From Flavobacterium psychrophilum (GTDB taxonomy: Bacteria > Bacteroidota > Bacteroidia > Flavobacteriales > Flavobacteriaceae): 64,000 nucleotides of DNA. Each line of letters opens with the position of its first letter. Within the stretch, counting starts at the first letter, position 1. Of this stretch, positions 61,279 through 64,000 are shown one piece after another. Location: assembly GCA_945874225.1 (NCBI GenBank), contig CAMCFT010000017.1, positions 1-64,000 on the forward strand, given 5' to 3'. The position numbers and the translations under genes were made by a program. Below the pieces are notes generated by a model, which was given only the letters and a program-made list of their open reading frames with translations, was not told the DNA's origin and did no database searches.

Positions 61279-61308
61279 TCTTTGCCAAAGTTTAAACTTT
61301 GGCAAAGA
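61279..61308. repeat. Perfect 30-bp palindrome before the NosA-like gene
   Basis: Arm TCTTTGCCAAAGTTT followed directly by its complement. It matches the nosL-nosD hairpin except for a paired T-A to C-G change and the loop. Confidence 0.7.
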
Positions 61309-61326
61309 TAATTTTACAATTTTTAT

Positions 61327-63342
61327 ATGAAAAACTTAATGTTTTTTTTAGGGATGTGTTTTCTTATTCCCATAGTTATTATTGCCCAAGAAAAACCTTC
61401 GGATACATTAACTTCAAAAGAATTAAACGAAGTGATTGTGATTGGAAAAAAAGGACAATTATACCAAAAACAAGGCAAGCCATTGGCGACTATTGATGAA
61501 TATTTACAACAGTCTGGTAAAGTAGATATGATAAGACGAGGCAGTTATGCCTGGGAACCAATTGTCAACAATATGACTACCGAAAGAACGTTGATAACCA
61601 TTGACGGAATGCGGATTTTTGGAGCTTGCACAGATAAAATGGATCCCATAACTTCCTATGTCGAAGTTTCTAATTTATCCGAAGCTACTATAAAATCAGG
61701 GCAACAAGGCGCTTGTCACGGAGCAACAATCGGTGGTTCTGTGGATTTAATTAGAAACCGAAGCGGATTTTCAAACTTAGGTTGGGACACCACCATTAAT
61801 GCTGGTTTTGAAACTAATAGTCAACAAAAAATCATTGGCTCAGCTGTTAATTATGCTGATAAATCGTTTTATGTTGATACTGATTTTATGTTTAGAGATG
61901 CTAATAATTATGCCGATGGAAAGGGGCAGGAAGTGTTGTTTTCGCAATTTAGAAAATTCAATATTTCAGCAACTTCTGGTTTTTCTTTTGATAAAAATAA
62001 ACTGATGGAAGCTTCAATTATCTATGATAAAGCGACTAATGTTGGTTATCCTGCTTTGCCAATGGATGTTTCTTTGGCTCAAGCATTAATCACTTCCCTG
62101 AAATTTGAATATGTTCCAAAATCAGTAAAGATTGCTTCGAATCTCGCAATGACAAATTGGGAAACCAAAATTTATTACAACACCATCACCCATAAAATGG
62201 ACGATACTAAGCGGCCTTCGGTTCCAATTCATATGGATATGCCGGGTTGGAGTGATACTTTTGGATTTTATTCCAAAGCAAAAGGAGTTCTCAGAAGTCA
62301 TCATTTTCTGGCTGATTTGAATTCGTTTTACAATCGTTCCGTTGCTGAAATGACAATGTATCCGGCTGATTCCAATGAAAAATTGATGTTTATGTATACT
62401 TGGCCTAATGTGAAAACGATTTATACAGCCTTGTTTTTAGAAGACAATATTGGCTTGAATTTGAATTCGAGTTTGAAATTTTCTGCAAGTTTGGCAAACC
62501 ATTTTAATCAGGTTGCCAGCCAGTTGGGATTAGAAAGTTTGCAGATTTTTTATCCCAATATGAAAGACAGCAAAAATCGAATTTTGCCAAGCATTTCTTC
62601 CAATTATTCTTATGATAAAAATGGTTTTTCTTATGGCTTTGGTTTGGCTTATGGTGAACGTGCTCCATCGGTTTCTGAAGGATATGGATTTTATTTATTC
62701 AATAGTTTTGATCGTTATGATTACATTGGAAACCCGGAATTAAACAACGAAAATTCAGTTGAAGGAAGCGCCTCCATTGGCTATAAAACACAAAAATGGA
62801 GTACAAAAATTTCGTCTTCCTATTTTCATATTTCCAATTATATTGTGGGAAAACCAGATGCGAAATTGGTTCCAATGACAATTGGTGCAAGCGGAGTAAA
62901 AATTTATACAGCACTTGATTTTGCTGCAATTTTCAATGCAGATTTAAATTGGGAATACCTGTTTTCTACTGATTTTAAATGGAAAGGACAATTGGTTTAC
63001 AGCTATGGAAAAGACTTTGAAGAAAGAAATTTACCATTTATAAGTCCGTTGCGCTATTCGTCTTCTTTGGATTATAAAAAAGGAAAATTCACATCTGCAA
63101 TTGCTGTTCAGGGAAATGCAACACAAACTCAACACAGCCCTTTTTATGGGGAAGACAGAACGCCTGCATATGCCATTTTGAATTTTGATTCAGGATATTC
63201 GTTTCATTTTGAAAAAAGTATCTGGAATATAAAAGTAGGAATTGAAAACATTTTCGACACCTATTATTCAACTTTTTCAGACTGGAACAATATTCCCAGA
63301 AAAGGGAGGAATTTCTTTTTGAATGTTGCCTTTAATTATTAA
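61327..63342 (+). CDS. nosA: TonB-dependent copper receptor, OprC/NosA-like
   Basis: 671 residues. The signal peptide ends VIIAQ (about 1-20). The plug domain has MIRRGSYAWEPIVNNMTTER, LITIDGMRIFGACTDKMDPI and GQQGACHGATIGGSVDL; the barrel ends with aromatic YFLNVAFNY-type residues (FFLNVAFNY). The CTDKM within FGACTDKMD matches the C-x3-M copper motif of OprC. Such receptors bring Cu across the outer membrane, which fits a supply line for NosZ. The 3' end overlaps nadB by 11 bp. Confidence 0.88.
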   Translation: MKNLMFFLGMCFLIPIVIIAQEKPSDTLTSKELNEVIVIGKKGQLYQKQGKPLATIDEYLQQSGKVDMIRRGSYAWEPIVNNMTTERTLITIDGMRIFGACTDKMDPITSYVEVSNLSEATIKSGQQGACHGATIGGSVDLIRNRSGFSNLGWDTTINAGFETNSQQKIIGSAVNYADKSFYVDTDFMFRDANNYADGKGQEVLFSQFRKFNISATSGFSFDKNKLMEASIIYDKATNVGYPALPMDVSLAQALITSLKFEYVPKSVKIASNLAMTNWETKIYYNTITHKMDDTKRPSVPIHMDMPGWSDTFGFYSKAKGVLRSHHFLADLNSFYNRSVAEMTMYPADSNEKLMFMYTWPNVKTIYTALFLEDNIGLNLNSSLKFSASLANHFNQVASQLGLESLQIFYPNMKDSKNRILPSISSNYSYDKNGFSYGFGLAYGERAPSVSEGYGFYLFNSFDRYDYIGNPELNNENSVEGSASIGYKTQKWSTKISSSYFHISNYIVGKPDAKLVPMTIGASGVKIYTALDFAAIFNADLNWEYLFSTDFKWKGQLVYSYGKDFEERNLPFISPLRYSSSLDYKKGKFTSAIAVQGNATQTQHSPFYGEDRTPAYAILNFDSGYSFHFEKSIWNIKVGIENIFDTYYSTFSDWNNIPRKGRNFFLNVAFNY

Positions 63343-64000
63343 TTTTTACAAAACCACCTCGATTTTCATCTCGGTCAATAGATTGCTGCACGATTAGAAT
63401 TCCAATGGTAATCAAATTTTGCAGCTCACACAAATCGGCATTAATTTGGTAATTATTTATTTTTTCTTCGATTTCATTTTTCCAATGAGTGAGTTTCTCT
63501 TTGGCTTTAAGCAAGTCAGCATCATTGCGGACAATTCCGGCATTTTGACGCATCAAAAGCTGTAATTCTGCTTTTCTTTTAGCAACATAATCTTGGTTAA
63601 TTGCTGGTTTTTCAACTAGTTTCCAGTCGGAAACTGTGTAGTCGAATTGGCTTTTATCGAAAGAAGTATTGGCCAAATAATTATAGATCTTATCCGAATA
63701 AACTAAGGCTTCCAATAAGGAATTTGATGCCAATCGATTAGCACCATGCAGCCCTGTTCTGGAACATTCGCCACAGGCAAATAAATTTTCAACCGAAGTT
63801 TTCCCGGTTTTATCCACCACAATTCCGCCGCAAAGATAATGTTGGGCCGGAACTACGGGAATCCAATCTTTTGCCAAATCTATTCCAAGGCTTTTGCAAC
63901 GTTCATAAATCATTGGAAAATGTTTTACAAAAGCTTTCATGTCCAGATGGGTACAATCAAGATAAACGCAGTCATCACCTGACTTTTTAAGTTCTAAATC
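63332..64000 (-). CDS. nadB: L-aspartate oxidase, C-terminal part (runs off the window end)
   Basis: About 222 codons in frame to base 64000. The segment includes YLDCTHLD, IPVVPAQHYLCGGIVVDKTG, FACGECSRTGLHGANRLASN and SLLEALVYS, hallmarks of NadB, and the helical C-terminal domain with RRDxxxL-like pairs (LQLLMRQNAGIVRNDADLL). It oxidises L-aspartate to iminoaspartate for NAD synthesis. The FAD-binding N-terminus lies outside the window. Confidence 0.95.
   Translation of the reverse strand, partial: DLELKKSGDDCVYLDCTHLDMKAFVKHFPMIYERCKSLGIDLAKDWIPVVPAQHYLCGGIVVDKTGKTSVENLFACGECSRTGLHGANRLASNSLLEALVYSDKIYNYLANTSFDKSQFDYTVSDWKLVEKPAINQDYVAKRKAELQLLMRQNAGIVRNDADLLKAKEKLTHWKNEIEEKINNYQINADLCELQNLITIGILIVQQSIDRDENRGGFVKINN

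Noticed and set aside
61299..61496. 65-codon frame at the start of the NosA-like gene
   Set aside because: Overlaps the signal peptide region of the receptor in another frame.

Overview
The window is a stretch of a Bacteroidetes chromosome, almost certainly family Flavobacteriaceae and close to Flavobacterium. The grounds are the gldK-gldL-gldM-gldN gliding/type IX secretion operon behind topA, a SusC-type TonB-linked receptor, a LytS/LytTR pair, low GC, few Shine-Dalgarno sequences, and repeated promoter boxes of the Bacteroidetes type (TAnnTTTG at -7, TTG near -33).

Layout. 1-3.2 kb: the N-terminal half of a SusC-like receptor (minus) and, divergent from it, a LytS-type sensor kinase with its LytTR regulator. 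3.4-12 kb: topA, a ureohydrolase-fold protein that has lost half its metal ligands, then gldKLMN. 12-20.3 kb: housekeeping and lipid genes (FAD oxidoreductase, DUF983, ABC-F ATPase, App1-like phosphatase, lipid kinase, acyltransferase, DUF1761, leucine-rich repeat protein). 20.5-30.64 kb: an initiator tRNA-Met gene whose 3' end is the attachment site of an approximately 10 kb integrated element. The element is bounded by an 18-bp direct repeat and carries a tyrosine integrase, an excisionase-like HTH protein, a probable replication initiator, an N-formylglutamate amidohydrolase module with an XRE regulator, and a block of envelope-related cargo (lipoproteins, L,D-transpeptidase, VanZ-like, TPR and SHOCT-like proteins). 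30.7-50.3 kb: era, der, a short-chain dehydrogenase, LemA-TPM-TPM, M23 peptidase with a MerR regulator, alaS, GSCFA protein, hutU, an ACC deaminase-like enzyme with a glucosaminidase and hemL, and a Spy-like protein. 50.5-63.3 kb: a clade II nitrous oxide reductase locus (cytochrome c, nosZ, a membrane-NosL fusion, nosD, nosF, nosY, truncated hemoglobin), a fasciclin lipoprotein, a multi-heme-ligand membrane protein with a cysteine-free Crp/Fnr regulator, and a copper-acquisition set ending in an OprC/NosA-like receptor. The window ends inside nadB (minus).

The strongest new reading is regulatory. Near-identical 16-bp palindromes (core TATGA-N6-TCATA) lie upstream of the nos operon, the fasciclin gene and the copper set. 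In all three cases the dyad centre is exactly 36.5 bp from the last base of a -7 TTTG. The third palindrome also sits 37.5 bp from a perfect TAAATTTG box facing the crp/fnr gene itself. This looks like a small anaerobic/NO-responsive N2O-plus-copper regulon with class II activator geometry.

Other points of note are the reconstructed att sites with paired ATTCCCGA arm repeats, the degenerate arginase-fold protein beside the T9SS operon, a G-rich interspersed repeat found inside coding regions, and long covarying hairpins in the gaps of the nos operon. All functional names rest on reading motifs by eye; no database search was run.
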